The translations under genes and the position numbers were made by a program. The notes under the pieces are model-generated. The model had not been told where the DNA came from and did no database searches. It worked only from the letters and a program-made list of their open reading frames with translations. Positions 10,411 through 24,600 of a DNA stretch of 64,000 nucleotides are shown piece after piece. Source of the stretch: Chaetoderma sp. LZ-2023a (taxonomy: Eukaryota > Mollusca > Caudofoveata > Chaetodermatida > Chaetodermatidae); the NCBI GenBank assembly GCA_034401795.1, contig CM067373.1, forward strand, positions 89,238,996 through 89,302,995. The letters are read 5' to 3'. How positions within the stretch are numbered: the stretch's first letter is position 1; every line of letters starts with the position of its first letter.

Positions 10411-12539
10411 GTATTAGGCTACTTTGTGTCGCAAACCAAATTCTGCTGTTTTCTTATTATTACTTTATTATCTTATGTTATATTGGCCAGGAAAGTTATG
10501 AAGAGTTAGGAAAATTTTAATTAGTTAGTGCAGTTCCGCAAATCACCATCATGCAGGAATGATATGTCGCTTGCGGAAGATCTTGCCTTGTCCGACAGCT
10601 TGGAAGAATTGACGCCTCCTCACACCGGAAAGAAGTATCTGTGTACAGCTTTGACACACAACGGACAGCCGTGGAAGCGTGCGTTTTCCAGAAACTCTGA
10701 CATGACGCTTCACGTCAATCGTGACCATTTATTACAGAGAGCATTCTGTGCGGACTGCAAGTACCTGCATTCAGCTACTCATACGGTGTAACAAAGGAGT
10801 TATTTTCTAAACCTCGTGTGGTAGTTGTGACATTCAAACCTGGTGAACAGAATGAGGACATAGATATCCTCGCTCCACGTTTTGAAAGTAGACTTCCAGC
10901 TGCCGTGATTTCAATGGGAAAAATGGCCAAAACGAAATGCACAAAACGACGACAAACTGACTTTCCACAATTAGCTAGACCTTTAGCATTTGCAACACAG
11001 CCAGCCAGCACCATCACTCCACCACCCATCACCACATCATCAGCTGCACCCGCAAGAACAGCACCGGCAGCATCAGTATTTACACCAACTGTACTTTCCG
11101 CACTGGCAGCACCTGCAATGACAACACTGACAGCCCACAGCACCACCACACATCATCCGCATCCATGATAGGACAGCCAATATCGGTAGTGATAACAGCT
11201 TCTGTGAAAATCTATGAACCAGTTTTACAGGACATTTCCGACCATCCTATATCTCAGTGCAGTTTAGTTATCGATGAGGAGATAAGCCTCACGGAAGCCA
11301 TCATCACCACCACCTCACCGCAGCCCAGCACACCGACATCCACGTGCACCACCATCCTTCCCATAGATTCTGCAATTAGAAAGACTACTATGCCAGACAG
11401 ACTATATTCAGGAAAGTGCAGAAGAGCACTCCAACCTGAAATCCGAGCGGTTCCCAGAACATCCGTGAGTAAGCTAATCAAGACTGTGAAAATAAGAAAG
11501 TTATCCGCAATCACTGAAGCAGCATCGACGCCCAGCGTCATCGCATCATTTAGCCACCCTGCAGCCAGCAGCACCGCCACGACAAGAGTCATTTAAACAA
11601 TCTCGGAACCACCACCAGTGAGAACTACACCCATTGTCGTCACCACCAACACCAGTGCATCCGTGAATACATCTACAGCTTCATCCAACTTAAGTACCAC
11701 CGACCAATGCAACATAAATAATGAGATATCGGCATTGGAGGAGCACCAACCACGACCGTCTAGTACAAGTCATGGAACACAGACGCGCTGGGGAAACTTC
11801 TCCGCGGATGTTTGTGGACATTATTGTCGTGGATGCAGCAGAATGTGTGAATAGGTGTGCGGAAAATAGAACCTTTATTATTTTATTATTTTTGAAATAG
11901 TTTTCTTCTTATTATATTTGTTTTTATGATTGAAACGCTGTCCCTTGGCTGACTACGGTCATCCTATACAGCTACGCAAAATTCTTGCATAGCTGTGTCT
12001 CACAAAAAAATCGATGCTGATATTTGTGTTGTGAATGCATCATGTGCGATGTGTTTATCGCACAAATCGCTGTACTGAAACTTTATAACATATTGTGTAC
12101 ACAACACACTGTAGCGAATATGTCTTACTCCCGTCATGCCATCCCAGCTATTGCTGGGGCTGCCTGATGAATTATCGTACTATTTCTCTTCTTGCATCAG
12201 TACAGCAAGACGGATTGTGGATAGCGAGAGCTATCAGTGTGGACCCGCCAAAACGGGCCACACTGTATGCATCGCTTTATATATTCAGAATGCATGTGTA
12301 ATTCATGAAATTGTGATATTATTACTGTATTACTGTAGTTTTAAACATTTTTATTTTTTTCTTATATATACTTTTATAACCATAGTTCATTAAGGTATGT
12401 TGGAGCTTGGGCGTTCTCGGTGGAAATATAATTATCCGTCACCGAGAGAATGCCCATGCAAGCTATTGTTTTAGCCAAATCAGGTAGTAAAATAAATTAA
12501 AAGCACGCACCACGAAAAAACAAAAACAAAAAAAGAAAA
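10411..12539 (+). mobile_element. Internal remnant of the LTR element: env-position ORF block, copy A
   Basis: Starts 'attaggctactttgtgtcgc' directly after the end of LTR A and runs to the A-rich tract before LTR B. Open stretches between about 10530 and 11860 encode, in order, a C2H2-finger-like segment (KKYLCTALTH followed by a F-x5-L-H-x4-H pattern), a long Thr/Ser/Ala/Pro-rich region, and a Cys-rich tail (CGHYCRGCSRMCE). The same protein is recognisable at 24865-25575, and its tail again at 17920-18100. The position between pol and the 3' LTR is where envelope or accessory ORFs sit. I recognise no envelope features, and the function is unknown. Broken; fossil. Confidence 0.6.
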
Positions 12540-14899
12540 TGCCTGGAAAAATAATTCCAGGTCAAAAATCTAAACTAAAAGTATGCCTCACTCCCAAACT
12601 CTTTCGCACCTCTATGAGCACTTCTCTGATAACTACGCATCTCTCACGTCACTACTCCTCTCGGCTCCACGCTTATAGTGTACCGAGTTGGTACTAGTGA
12701 TTTTTTTCAAATCACACTATTCTCGTCCTTTCTGGTACCAATCAGGACCGGATTTCAGAACTTTTTACCTTTTTAAAGTTGGACCAGAAATGGCGGAGTT
12801 ATCGTTAAATGGCTCACTTAAATTATTTTCAAAATATTGCTTTGATGTCGTAATCGCGTGTATGTATTAACTGAATGGGGGAATGCACTGATCACGTGAT
12901 CGTCACGTCACCCTTTCTAGCTGCACGCTGATTGGCTACTGCTCGCCCGCTGATTGGCTGGGGCGTCCTGCCTCTGACGTCACGAGTAGTATAAAAGGAG
13001 CCAAAAATCAAGACTCGAGAGCACTTCGGCGAGGAAGCCGACCCGACAGCAAGGTTTCTGGACCAGCGTAATGCCAGACATGGGCTAACTGCTTACTGAC
13101 TGTGGTACATACACCGCAGCAGTGTCCTTCTGAATTCAGATATCCTGCGCCAGTGAGCAGCCTTGAACATCTGCATCAAGTTTTTGTAAGCTTTCGGATG
13201 GCCATGCGAGGGCAACTAACTAAATAAGAAGAATTCCTTTCCGGAGCACTCACAGAGGAGCTTCCCTGCAGATGGGCCTTGCGGGCCCGATGTAATTCTA
13301 TAGGATGTAGAGCCGAGGTGATTCTTGGTGGATAACTCGCAGGATCTTCTGGACCATGCTGAAAAGTGGTATCAAACTTCTGTGCAGCATGTCTTGTGTT
13401 TTAATTAACTTTTATACCACAGTCTGGTGGGACTCTGCCAGGTGCGTCACAAGAGCTATGCGGTATATCCAGGATGGTGTTTCCAGTTATGTACATGCAT
13501 ATTTAATTACCACTGTAGCCCTCTGTGTTACGCGCAACTACTGTCGCCGGATAGACACTTTACAATTTACTGTGTAAATTTATGTATTAGTTATTCCGAC
13601 TGTATAATGGACATCTTTATACAATCGTTCTTCTTCACCATCTTGAGAATTAGCCGCATCAGCAGTCTGCCTGTGGAAATCTTCCCAGCAACTTCGGAAT
13701 CGTGCAACATCATGCTACTCGTCTGTAGCGCATCAATTTAAGTGATTTATGAATTAATGGTGACTGGATGCGGTCTTAGAGCCCACCATGCCCTCATGGG
13801 AAGCTCGCTAGCGATAGATATCTGCCTCTTACTCCTCGTGATAAATACTATTGCGCTTTCTAAATTGCTTATGTGAGCTGTAAATTGCCCTAGTGATGTT
13901 ATATGTGGTTATGGTGAGATGATGGCCAGATCGTCATATGATGTCACTCCGTAACATGCACACACACTGTCTTTCTGAGGAAGATGCTATGTGGGGAGAC
14001 CTTTGGGAAGCTGGGCGTCTCCGCCAGTTAGACATACGTGTCAGAAGATAGGTAAGAATCCCTGCCACTTGCGGCCAAAGCTTGGAAGTGTATCTAATAA
14101 CTAAATGGTAGGTTAGAACTCAGCAGAAGGCCTGCATAAATAAAGCGGCAACTACCAATGCAGTATCTTTGGACATACATAGGATGGTGACCTATGAGTC
14201 CGTCCCACCTTCACGTAAACCAGCGTGCATCACATTAATTATAGTTTCACTAGGATTGACCCACTGCACATAACTTTTTGTTTGAACAAAAGAGTGGCCC
14301 ATTTGGCCAGCTCTTTTCCTCCACTTCGGCATTGAACGCATTTTCCTGTGATGGAGACCCACGCGAGGCACTTTCCTCTCACAACAATATTGTTTTGTGT
14401 GTGTTGGGGTATAATTGGTTTATAATAAACTGTTTAAGTAGCCTCGTTGCGATGCTCCCTTGCGGGGATACCTCACGGGATTTACAAATCTGTGAGGTAC
14501 CTTCGGTAAGCCCACATAGAAAGAACACCAGTTGGTTCTATGTACTGTATTATTTTTGCTCACTTACTAGCAAACGAGTACCATTGTTTGTGTCGTTATT
14601 TATTGTTAATCATTATCATCATGCCCTGACTTTTAAATTAGTTAATGGACCGACATACCGGTGACACGAACAATTAGGGTGAGACCGTGAGGTTCCATCT
14701 CGGCGGAAATAGTCGCATGGCCTCACTGGAATGTTATCGTTCCACCGGCTCTAGAAGCCGGTCTTTGTACCTTCCCGATTCTTGATATGGGATCCGTAAC
14801 CCCGAGAACCGTAGCTAACCAGCCCTCTCCGCATCCTGTACATGTGGTGCAATGGAGTGGAGCAATACATTGGACCAGCGCATACCCCCACAAGCTACA
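12540..14899 (+). mobile_element. LTR B (5' LTR of the Ty3/Gypsy relic)
   Basis: Begins TGCCTGG after an A-rich tract and ends 'agctaca' immediately before the primer-binding site, giving the usual TG...CA ends. Promoter motifs are TGACGTCA (12975-12982) and TATAAAAGG (12990-12998). Compared with LTR C it is shorter by about 1.1 kb. A tandem-duplication origin is excluded because the flanks differ. Confidence 0.75.
12975..12998 (+). promoter_or_regulatory. CRE plus TATA promoter of LTR B
   Basis: TGACGTCA, a 7-bp gap, then TATAAAAGG. The same pair with the same gap is at 7380-7403 (LTR A) and 27017-27040 (LTR C). A similar pair with a longer gap is at 24641-24665. TGACGTCA is the CREB/ATF palindrome. 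A GATTGGCTG (CCAAT) box lies just upstream in copies B and C. Confidence 0.7.
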
Positions 14900-14901
14900 A
14901 G

Positions 14902-14919
14902 TGGTGCCCGATGTGGGGC
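14902..14919 (+). other. Primer-binding site of the LTR retrotransposon
   Basis: TGGTGCCCGATGTGGGGC starts 2 bp after the LTR end. TGG at the start pairs with a tRNA 3' CCA, and TGGxGCCC is the common form of LTR-element primer sites. It fixes the 3' boundary of LTR B and the orientation of the element. The tRNA species is not assigned. Confidence 0.75.
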
Positions 14920-15099
14920 TTGAACGAGAAGCAAACCCACGCCTACCCTCAACACACGTTTCAGTTTCCTTTATCAGACAGTCAGCACTCCCTAGATTTG
15001 GAAGTAGCATCATATGACGGGAGAATGGCATGCATGCTCACCGACTATGCTAGAAATTTCCCTGGTGCGGAACAACCAGCACCGCTATTACACGAGCTT

Positions 15100-17000
15100 T
15101 CACCGATCAGCGAGAGGACATTCCGTGATGCCTCATAGGTGGGAACTCAATATATCACACTGTCGGATATCTGCGATAGGCAACCAACATCTATGCCAGA
15201 TTGTGGTCGACCAGGATACAGACCCCTACCATTCCTTCACAGCCATTATGGTCACCAGCGTCATCACAAGGTGACCAATAGCCGGGACCTCGTGCACCAT
15301 ATCCCGCATCTGCGTCAGTATGTACGTCGTCACCATATTATCCATCGGTACCACGATAAGAATCGGGAGATGTGGTACCTCCCTTCCAACAATATTCAGG
15401 AATAACAACATCACACGGCACCCACCACCCCGTCAGTCTCCTGCACCACCTCCATATGGGGAACACACGTCGAATCACCCAATAGAACGTCTGCATCGTT
15501 TACATAGCACGCCACCACCAGTCTATAGACTAACACCCGTCTATGGACCAACATCAGGGTGGTATTCAGCGGACCCTACATATCGTGCACAACACTATTG
15601 TCGGGAATCGCCCTCATGGACATGGCATCATAGAGAGCATCATAGGGAATTACCACGAACACCACTACCAACACGCAGACCAGCATCCACGTTCACGTCA
15701 GTCTCCCCAGCACCACCACCTGGATTTGCACCCATAACTTCATATCGGGCCATGGCCAGATCATTCTCCCTCCTGAATTTAGTGGGAAGAATGATTGGGC
15801 TAATTACAAGTGCCAATTCAAAATCATTAGTCGTACCAATTGGTGGATGGATCGTCAAATGTGAGAATATCTGACCGCAAAACTGTCAGGGAAAGCATTC
15901 CAAGTCCTGGCAGATTTGGGCTCAGATCACACACCAGCGTACATGGAACTGGACAGCGCATTGTCGGAGCGATTCGGGGACATGGCCCTCGGTGAGAAGA
16001 GTTGTCTGCAGCTCAAGAACTTGCATAGACGAGCTAGCGGAGTTAGCTAGTCATATTTGGCAACTACGTACTTGCGCCTACCCCAGTACGAATCACGAGG
16101 GAGTTACACATCTGCATTTGGACACCTTCATCGACGTGTTAAGCAGAGAACCTGCCCTCAAGGAAAAGTTATTCCTCATGGAACACGGGAGCATACAGAC
16201 ATTAATGGCAACTGCGGTTCGGATTGAGAACTTCTTGGAGTGGGAGAAAAACAATCGCCATCAACTTCACCCAATAAATGAAGTGAACGATGCCAACCTC
16301 GTAATCACCACCGATAACCCAACTCCATCAGCATCCACATCAGCATCAGTCCCGCAAACACAATCTGGACAACCCACCAGTCAAAATCACGCGTATAAAG
16401 GAAGAGGGCATGGTCAAACCCATCGTGGGGGCCACAGCAACACCCCCAGGAAGTGGGCATCAACACAATAATAACAATCATCAGAACATGCATGATAGGT
16501 TAGAAGAGATAATGAAACAGATCTCCGCACTCACCAATTTAGTCATGACATTCAGCACCATGGTCGCAACACAGTCGACAACACGCCCAGCAACAAATAT
16601 GATGACCTCTACACATCCACCGAAGACACGTGTTGGATGTGGTCAGCTGGGCCCCTGGAAGGAGTCATGTCCAAATCACCCTCCGTCTACAACTACTACC
16701 GCTGACCGACGTACACTGCAGCCTGAGACCCTGTTAAACTAGAATGGGCACCGATTACAGAGTCACTTTGGTGCCCACTCTCACAACGCGGTTCAACTGT
16801 AGCCTTCGGACAACAATGTCAGGTGGCCAACACAACAAATCACTCTTCCACAACAGTATGCACTCACACACACTCGGCTCCATATATGTCGGTACCAATG
16901 ATGCACACTGCATCCATGGCACCGACATCTCCCTCTGCCGGGTTGTGACCCCGCAACCTCCGTCTATAACAAACCTTCTTTCCTATGTAAAACGGCAGTG
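15100..17000 (+). pseudogene. gag region of the Ty3/Gypsy relic
   Basis: A Pro/His/Arg-rich leader region (about 15140-15870) is followed by a segment with the Gypsy gag capsid pattern: LAELASHIWQLRTCAYP, then LDTFIDVLSREPALKEKLF (about 16020-16240). A CGQLGPWKESC segment near 16635 may be a remnant of the nucleocapsid zinc knuckle. This part would form the particle coat. Broken; fossil. Confidence 0.6.
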
Positions 17001-17599
17001 GTAGGTTGTAGCACCTCCCCTGAAACAACGTTTACACAAGCACCATGACCCACCACCAAGGCACTTAACACCCGGTGCCCCTTGGTGGTATGCAATTCGC
17101 AAGTCCTAACAGCATCACCCACTCCAACCAGCAGCAGCAATAGTGATATGGACTGCAGTCAATATTCGGCATCATGGATCCGCAAGAAGAAGCGACAACC
17201 AAAGGACGGCAAACCTCCATGACGTCACTGCTTCTTTTGTGCATCTACTAAACATCCCTTGATGCATTGCAAAAAGTGGCTCGCACAGGTAGCCCTTATC
17301 AGCGATCGCACAAATCCTGTCCACACTGCTATATACCCAACTCACAGTACACCAACACAGCATCAACAACACCGCCATTGCTACCCCCAGCTCCATCATC
17401 GCCTAAGCAATCACAGCAGCAGCGACGATGGGTTGGCCCCTTCCTCACTCACCCACCAACTGCACTCGCGGAAGCTATGCAGAAAGAGACAGACTATATA
17501 CAAGGTGATACTGCATAAAAATAATTCCGCAGGCAGTATCATTGGAAACTCGTCCACAGCCACACCACAAAGTATTATATAAGTCTGCTTGTCTGTATA

Positions 17600-17880
17600 G
17601 TGGTTTTTCAACAAGTGACACCATTGACACTGGAGCTTCCATCACCGCCTTCAACAAGCGCTTGTATGAGAGCATCCCACCTCATAAGAAGCCACCCCTT
17701 AGGCCTACAAAGATATTTTTGCAAACAGCTACGGGAGCCGATATTCCTGTGGCTGGTACAGTAAACCTCGTAATACAGATAGAGGCAATGCAATTCACAC
17801 AGCGAGTTGTCATTGCCTATATTCAAAATTTCCTCAGTGCCAGCGAAGCCGTCATTGCAGACAGCAGGTATTGAACATAC
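17600..17880 (+). pseudogene. Retropepsin-type protease of the Ty3/Gypsy relic
   Basis: The active-site motif DTGAS (about 17626-17640) is followed by TATGADIPVAGTVNLVIQI, the usual flap-to-second-strand pattern of Ty3/Gypsy aspartic proteases. It lies between gag and RT, as expected. A copy of the env-position ORF tail follows immediately. Fossil. Confidence 0.7.
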
Positions 17881-17919
17881 ACGGCCGACGCATACCCCTT
17901 GGACCAGAATCATCACTGT

Positions 17920-18720
<801 letters not shown>

Positions 18721-19199
18721 ACAGTGATTTTGGCATCTATGGTCACAGTTGAGCCGGGACAGGAGAAAATCTTATGGCCACCGCACCACAGTTAGGAAAC
18801 AACACACACACAGCCATGCTGGAACCCGACCGTGAATATATAATCGCCAGTCCGTGAATGATCATGGACACCACCAACAAGAATCATATAACCTTCCGGG
18901 TATTCAATGGCACACCGGACCCAATAACTCCTGTACCGGGAGTTCGTTGTGGCCATCTCGTGGATGTGATATCACTGGAGACACCCCTACTGCACCTACA
19001 CCAGCAACAACTGCTGATGATTTACTGGAACACTTGCATGACATATGTTTTCATGCCACAGTTGGATTGGTGTGATCTCATAAACGTGATGTATGGAAAC
19101 TTTTATAAAGATCGCAACAGTTTCTCGGCTGGAGACATGGACCTGGGAGAAACTCATCTTGTCCGACACGCCATCGACACTGGAAACAACTGACCCATT

Positions 19200-21770
19200 C
19201 GACAACCCAATCGACGTCTTCCCATTCACAAGGAGGCTGAAGCACATCAACAAGTGAATGATATGCTGCGAACAGGCATTATAGAGCCATCAGCATTCCC
19301 CTGGGCCAGTCCTATTGTACTAGCAGGCAAAAAGTACGGATCGTTGCAGTTTTGTACAGACTACCGCCACCTTAATGATCTTAGCATCAAAGAGGCTTAT
19401 CCGTTACCTCAGATAGATCAGGCCTTAGATTCCTTGTCCAGCGTCAAGTGGTTTTGTACCCTTGACTTAGCTAGTGGGTGCTGGCTGGTAGCCATGGATG
19501 ACAGGGAGAAGATCGTGTTTGTCTGTAGAGGCAGTCTTTTCTAGTTCAGTAAGATGCCCTATAGATTGTGTAACTCTCCTGGAATGATCGAGCGTCTCAT
19601 TGAGCAAGTATTAACTACCCTGCAATTGGAGATCTGTCTCTGTTACATCGACGACGTAATCGTCTTTGGCTCCTCGTTTGAGCAGACTCTGTCCAATTTG
19701 GACAAAGTCTTAATGCGTTTTCACACCGCAAATCTAAAGCTCAAACACAAAAAGTGTCGTCATTTTAGACAGAGTGTCGAGTTCCTGGGACATGTCATAT
19801 CCGGCAATGGAGTGGCTACTCAACCTTCAAAAACCAAAGCAGTAGCGGAGTGGCAAACCCCCACTTCAGTCACGGAGTTTCCTCAGTCTCTGCCAGTACT
19901 ATCGTTGTTACATCCATCACTTTAGTGAGATCGCATCACCCGCATTTAGGATCACCGAAAAGGAGTGACCATTCAAGTGGATGAGTGAGTGTGAAGATTC
20001 CTTCAGGGCGCTTAACGAACATTTGATGACCGCACCAATTTTTGCTCATCCTAACCCTAACCTTGATTTCATCTTGGGCACTGATGCATCGGCTTATGCC
20101 ATTGGTGCAGTTCTATCTCAGGCCACAGAAAATGGAACAGAGCAGGTACTGGGTTATGGTTCACATACTCTAAACAAAACAGAGAGACATTATGCGACCA
20201 CTAAGATGGAAGTGTTAGCTGCGGTGTATTTCCTCAAGTATTACAAAAACTTTCTGTATGGGCACCCATTTACTCTGCATACAGATCACGTCTACCTACG
20301 CTGGCTCAGAAACCGCAAAAATACATAGGACCAGGTAGCAAGGTGGCAGGAATCCCTACAGGCCTTTAACTTCAACGTTGTTTATAGACCCAGCAAACTG
20401 CATGGAAATGCCGATGCCTTGAGCAAAATTGGGCTCGAGGATGAACAAGAAGTGGCCACCACCATGACACATACTACACAGCCATCTCCAGTGTTCCCTG
20501 AATTGTGGTGCACATAGTGTGACATGGAGACAGTCGCTCATGAACAAGCAACAGATGCGTAAACACGAAACATATATGCGTGGATCCAGGAGGGGTACGT
20601 CCTCCTAAGGAATCTGTTACACCACTTTCCACGATGGCGACATACTACTATCAAAGGTTTGGAGAGTGCCATATGCAAGATGGCATCCTCTACATTAATA
20701 ACTGGATTGTGATTCCTGATCGTTATCGTGAGATAATTCTACAACAGCTACACGATAATGCTGGACACTTGGCTGTCGAGCGAACAACAGACAGAATCAA
20801 ACAGATTCCACTGGATCGGAATATGCGATAGTGTGAAGGCATGGGTCGCCAAATGTGCCCCATGCTAAAGATGCGCTGTTGGCCAGCACCATTCCACACC
20901 CTTACAAGTTAAAATTATTGGTGCACTATGGGAACGAGTGGCTATTGACGTGCTTGGACCCTTCAATATGATGGATGAAGGAAACAAGTACATCCTCATA
21001 TTGCAAGATTATTTTACGAAGTTGGTAGAAGCATTTGCTTTGCTGGACCAAGAGGCATCCACAGTAGCGGAGGTCCTATCTAGCAATGTGTTCTGCTGCT
21101 TCTTTATGCCCTATGAATTGCACGCCGACAAAGGAAGAAACATTGAGATCTGGCTGATCTCCGAGCTCTGCAAATTGATTCATATAGTCAAAACATGCAC
21201 AACGTCCTACCATCCGCATAGCGATGAGATGGTGGAAAGGTTCAACCGTACCTTGGCGAAGATGCTGACAAAGGAAACATGCCTTGATTATCGTGACTGG
21301 GATCTACGACTCCCATATGTGCTCATGGCATACTGCACTTCGATACATTCCAGCATGGGATATACCCCTGCTCAGTTAATGTTAGGCCATGAATTAGCCT
21401 TGCCCCTGGATCTGGTCATGCCTAGGATTCCAGGAGAGAAACATTCACCATCTCTCTACGTAGAGCTCATGTGGCAGTGGATAGAACAGAGCTATGAGCT
21501 AGTGAGAGCAACATTATCCATTGCACACCGGCGTCAGAAAACGTGGCATGACCGGCGAGTGCATGGAGATCTGTATGAGGTGCGGAAAATGGTTTGGGTC
21601 CATGATTCGTGATGTTCTGCCAAGGTTCCGAGTAAACTGAGTTACCAGTGGAAAGGCCCCTATGTGGTGGTAGGTAAGAAGTCGGACGTGACCTATCATA
21701 TCCGCACCTCGGATGGCCTGACCTCAGTCATCCACTTCGATCGACCTAAACCTTGTGTCAGTGACGATCC
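19200..21770 (+). pseudogene. pol of the Ty3/Gypsy relic: RT, RNase H, integrase, GPY/F
   Basis: Reverse transcriptase (about 19250-19900) shows FCTDYRHLN, CTLDLASG and the catalytic CYIDDVIVF block (about 19643-19670). RNase H (about 19990-20400) shows LGTDASAYAIGAVLSQ and TTKMEVLAAVYFLK. Integrase (about 20640-21610) shows part of the H-H zinc finger (LHDNAGHLAVERT) and the core with AIDVLGPF, LHADKGRN and SYHPHSDEMVERFNR. A GPY/F-type segment (WKGPYVVVGKKSDVTY, about 21650-21700) follows. I see no chromodomain. Domain order and motifs are diagnostic for Ty3/Gypsy. Broken in several places; fossil. Confidence 0.85.
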
Positions 21771-22249
21771 AGTGCCAGAGCTCGGACTGGGCATTCCATG
21801 TGACACCGGTACCCAGACAGATGTCTCTATGGAAACAAGTATTTCCGACGTTAGTCCAGAGCACTGCGATGCCAGTTCTCCTACCAAGCCAGGAGTCCAA
21901 TGAACATATCACTAACGCTGAGGATGATGACGAGATACGTGCTCGCCCTCTCCCTCCTCAAAGCAGGTCTACATGATCTGGGAAGTCGTATCTGAAGACT
22001 TTCTCGTTTGTACTGTCCAAGGGGAAGGACGTAAAAGTTGTTCCACCGACCTCTTCCCACTCCCACCCACGTCATACTATACCCCAATTATAGAGTTATC
22101 ACAAGCAGAAGCTAAGGCTGCCCCGGGCCATGCTTCCTGTGTGGTGGAACATGTAATAAATAGCATGGAAATGAAGATGCTTGATGAGGACTTGGCTTGC
22201 TTTGAGGAACAGCAAACCCGCACAACTCGGTGTACCCTCCAGTCATAAA

Positions 22250-23580
22250 ATCGCGAGACCACCCCCATTCAAAGGTGCGTCTCTCGTCTATGCACCAAGT
22301 TCGGACATCACCCGTTCTGTCCATTTCACACTCCGCTCGTCGTCTGTTGATTGTCAATCTTCAGATATGAGAGAGTCAGCTGTTACAGAGGAGGTGGCAT
22401 CCCGCACCACAGCAACACACCCCCCCTCCCACCCCCGCGCTGGTGGTGGGCAGGGAAGCAGCCTGTTCATCAGACTCTCGGCTCGAATATTCCCAGTACT
22501 TAAAAACTATGGCAGAGTACCAACCGTCATATAATGGGAGATGACCCTCCCCATCCAAAGGGCATCCCTGACCACAACCGCCCTACCAAGCCCCCCCCCC
22601 CCCACCTCCACCCCACTCCCCCCACCACCACCACCCCCCCACCCCCGTCGTGAGCAGTCAGAACAGAACATCACACCAAGACACAGAAAGCCAGGAGCAT
22701 ACAGAACACACTTGCCCGCAAAGCTGGATAAGTCAATTCATCGTTGTGTGAACATTAGATACTTACCCGGTTATATAAAGTGTAACAGAGACATTCAACA
22801 TCAACAACAACATAGATAGAATGCACCTAACTTTTGTAACAGAAAAAGTTAGAGACACCGTTTTCCGTAACATTTCCTTCCGCAAGAATGCGGGGAACTC
22901 ATCACCCTCCGCAACCCGACTTTTCCGCAACAGCAACAGATCAGCATTCCCCAGCTGGGAAACCTGGATCTGCTCACCTCGCATTACGCCAGCGTCACAC
23001 AGAAACCCCGACTTCCCTACAATAGAATACCACCATCATCAACACGAGTCAACAATTTCCGCAAACACCCCCTTATCCGGTATGCGGAAAACTGATCATA
23101 TGGAAAGGAGGAACAACTCTGCAGTACGAACTACAGGGCATTCCCCCAGCCCCCCCCCCCCCCACACACACACACCCAAGCCCCCCCCCCCCCCCCCGTC
23201 CCCCGGAAACGTCGTGCGTAATCAGCTAAACTATCACACTTCAATCACATGTAATAACTGTCAATATTAATAAGAGAGCAAGATGCCCGCAGTCTGTTGT
23301 CGGTATCGAGTAGGATTTTGCTACTGAAAGGAAACTCGATAATGGTCTGATTCAAGTACGACAGCCCCATTCTTGGTCATCCGCACTCCAAAGTAACTCT
23401 GTCCCGTCTCCGGACTCGGCCATTACAGAGCGAAATGCATCATGTCCGATAAAGTTTACACCACAAACACACAGTATTCCCCCTCCCACTGCGATAAAAA
23501 CGTCACACAACAGCGCAAGATCATCCACAGATAAGCAGCCATGCGTATCAATCAAATTCACCAACATGACAGAGACACAA
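22250..23580. other. C-rich spacer after pol, no gene seen
   Basis: Contains long C tracts (about 22588-22650 and 23144-23212) mixed with CACC and CACA runs, and several 'ttccgcaa' phrases. Open frames here are Pro/His/Thr-rich and low in complexity. I see no recognisable protein. Confidence 0.6.
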
Positions 23581-23583
23581 ACA

Positions 23584-23925
23584 CTCAGGATGACTGTATC
23601 ACAATCTCCATACGACGGTATTGTAAATTGTAAACTGACGCACGCACCTACCGAGCTGTACTGTGATAATTAAGTTTGGTATAGGTGAGGTGAGACGAGT
23701 CATACCACAGAGGAGGATGCTTGGCAGTCCACCCACCCGGTAAATAGAGTCCAGCTTGGCTGGGTCAGTAGACTTGGATTCCGCAAGACATGGAGCTGTT
23801 TAAACCAAATAACAAATTACAGTCAGCTATGCTGTCCTAATTTTGCTTGAGAAAACGACTGTTCTACCGCGTATACAAATCATTAGCATGTGGGCTGATG
23901 AAGCAGCATCAAAACTTAGACAGTA
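23584..23925 (+). repeat. Direct repeat R2, partner of 6489-6832
   Basis: Starts 'ctcaggatgactgtatcaca', includes 'ccgcaagacatggagctgtt' and ends at 'gaagcagcatcaaaac'. Lies in the 3' half of the LTR element body. R1 is directly followed by LTR A, whereas R2 is followed by unique DNA, so a deletion probably removed the intervening part at the R1 locus. Confidence 0.7.
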
Positions 23926-24600
23926 TAGCACCGTGGAGAATTTCAAATATTCTCTTACCTACATATTCCAGCCACTAATCAACATGGGCTGGAATAAATT
24001 TACTAAACACAAGAGGTGGTGCATGTATAAGGTCACGCGCATCTAAAGGGACGCCGTTCTGAGGAACAGAATAAAGAAAACATATATTTCCATTTTTCAC
24101 ATCAAGTACGTATAATCAGCAGCATCAACACTCCATCCATATACAGATCGCCTAAGTTTTCGATCAACCACGTGCTTTCAAAACAAGAATCATGTGATCA
24201 TCGCTTCTATTTTCCGGTAAATTGGATCAGAGGCTATAAACAAAAGAACTGCCCTAGACGTGACTACCATAGCATGGTGGAGGAGGCGAGAGGTGGTGAG
24301 TCGGGGCCAAACCGCTGACGTAATCACGCTCTCCCCACCCCATCTGGTGTTCCATGCTGAAATTTGAACAGGCAAATATATAAGTATCCAACTTGAAAAA
24401 CCACTTCACGCTAATTAAAAGGTGAGCTTCCACAGGAATAAATAGTTCCAGATTTTAACGTTGATCGGAGACCCCATTTCCCGGGATGAAAGCGAGTATC
24501 CTACCTTCTCATATTTACATTTGCCTTCTTCCTACGAAGGGAATATATAATCCGACTCCAGGAGAATAAAAGTTAAATATTTCCATATTTGGCAGACCGA
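23926..24600. other. Unassigned stretch within the LTR element body
   Basis: No conserved frame, repeat partner in this window or RNA gene was recognised. A 'cataaagc'-poor, mixed-composition stretch with scattered short ORFs of no family. Confidence 0.5.
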
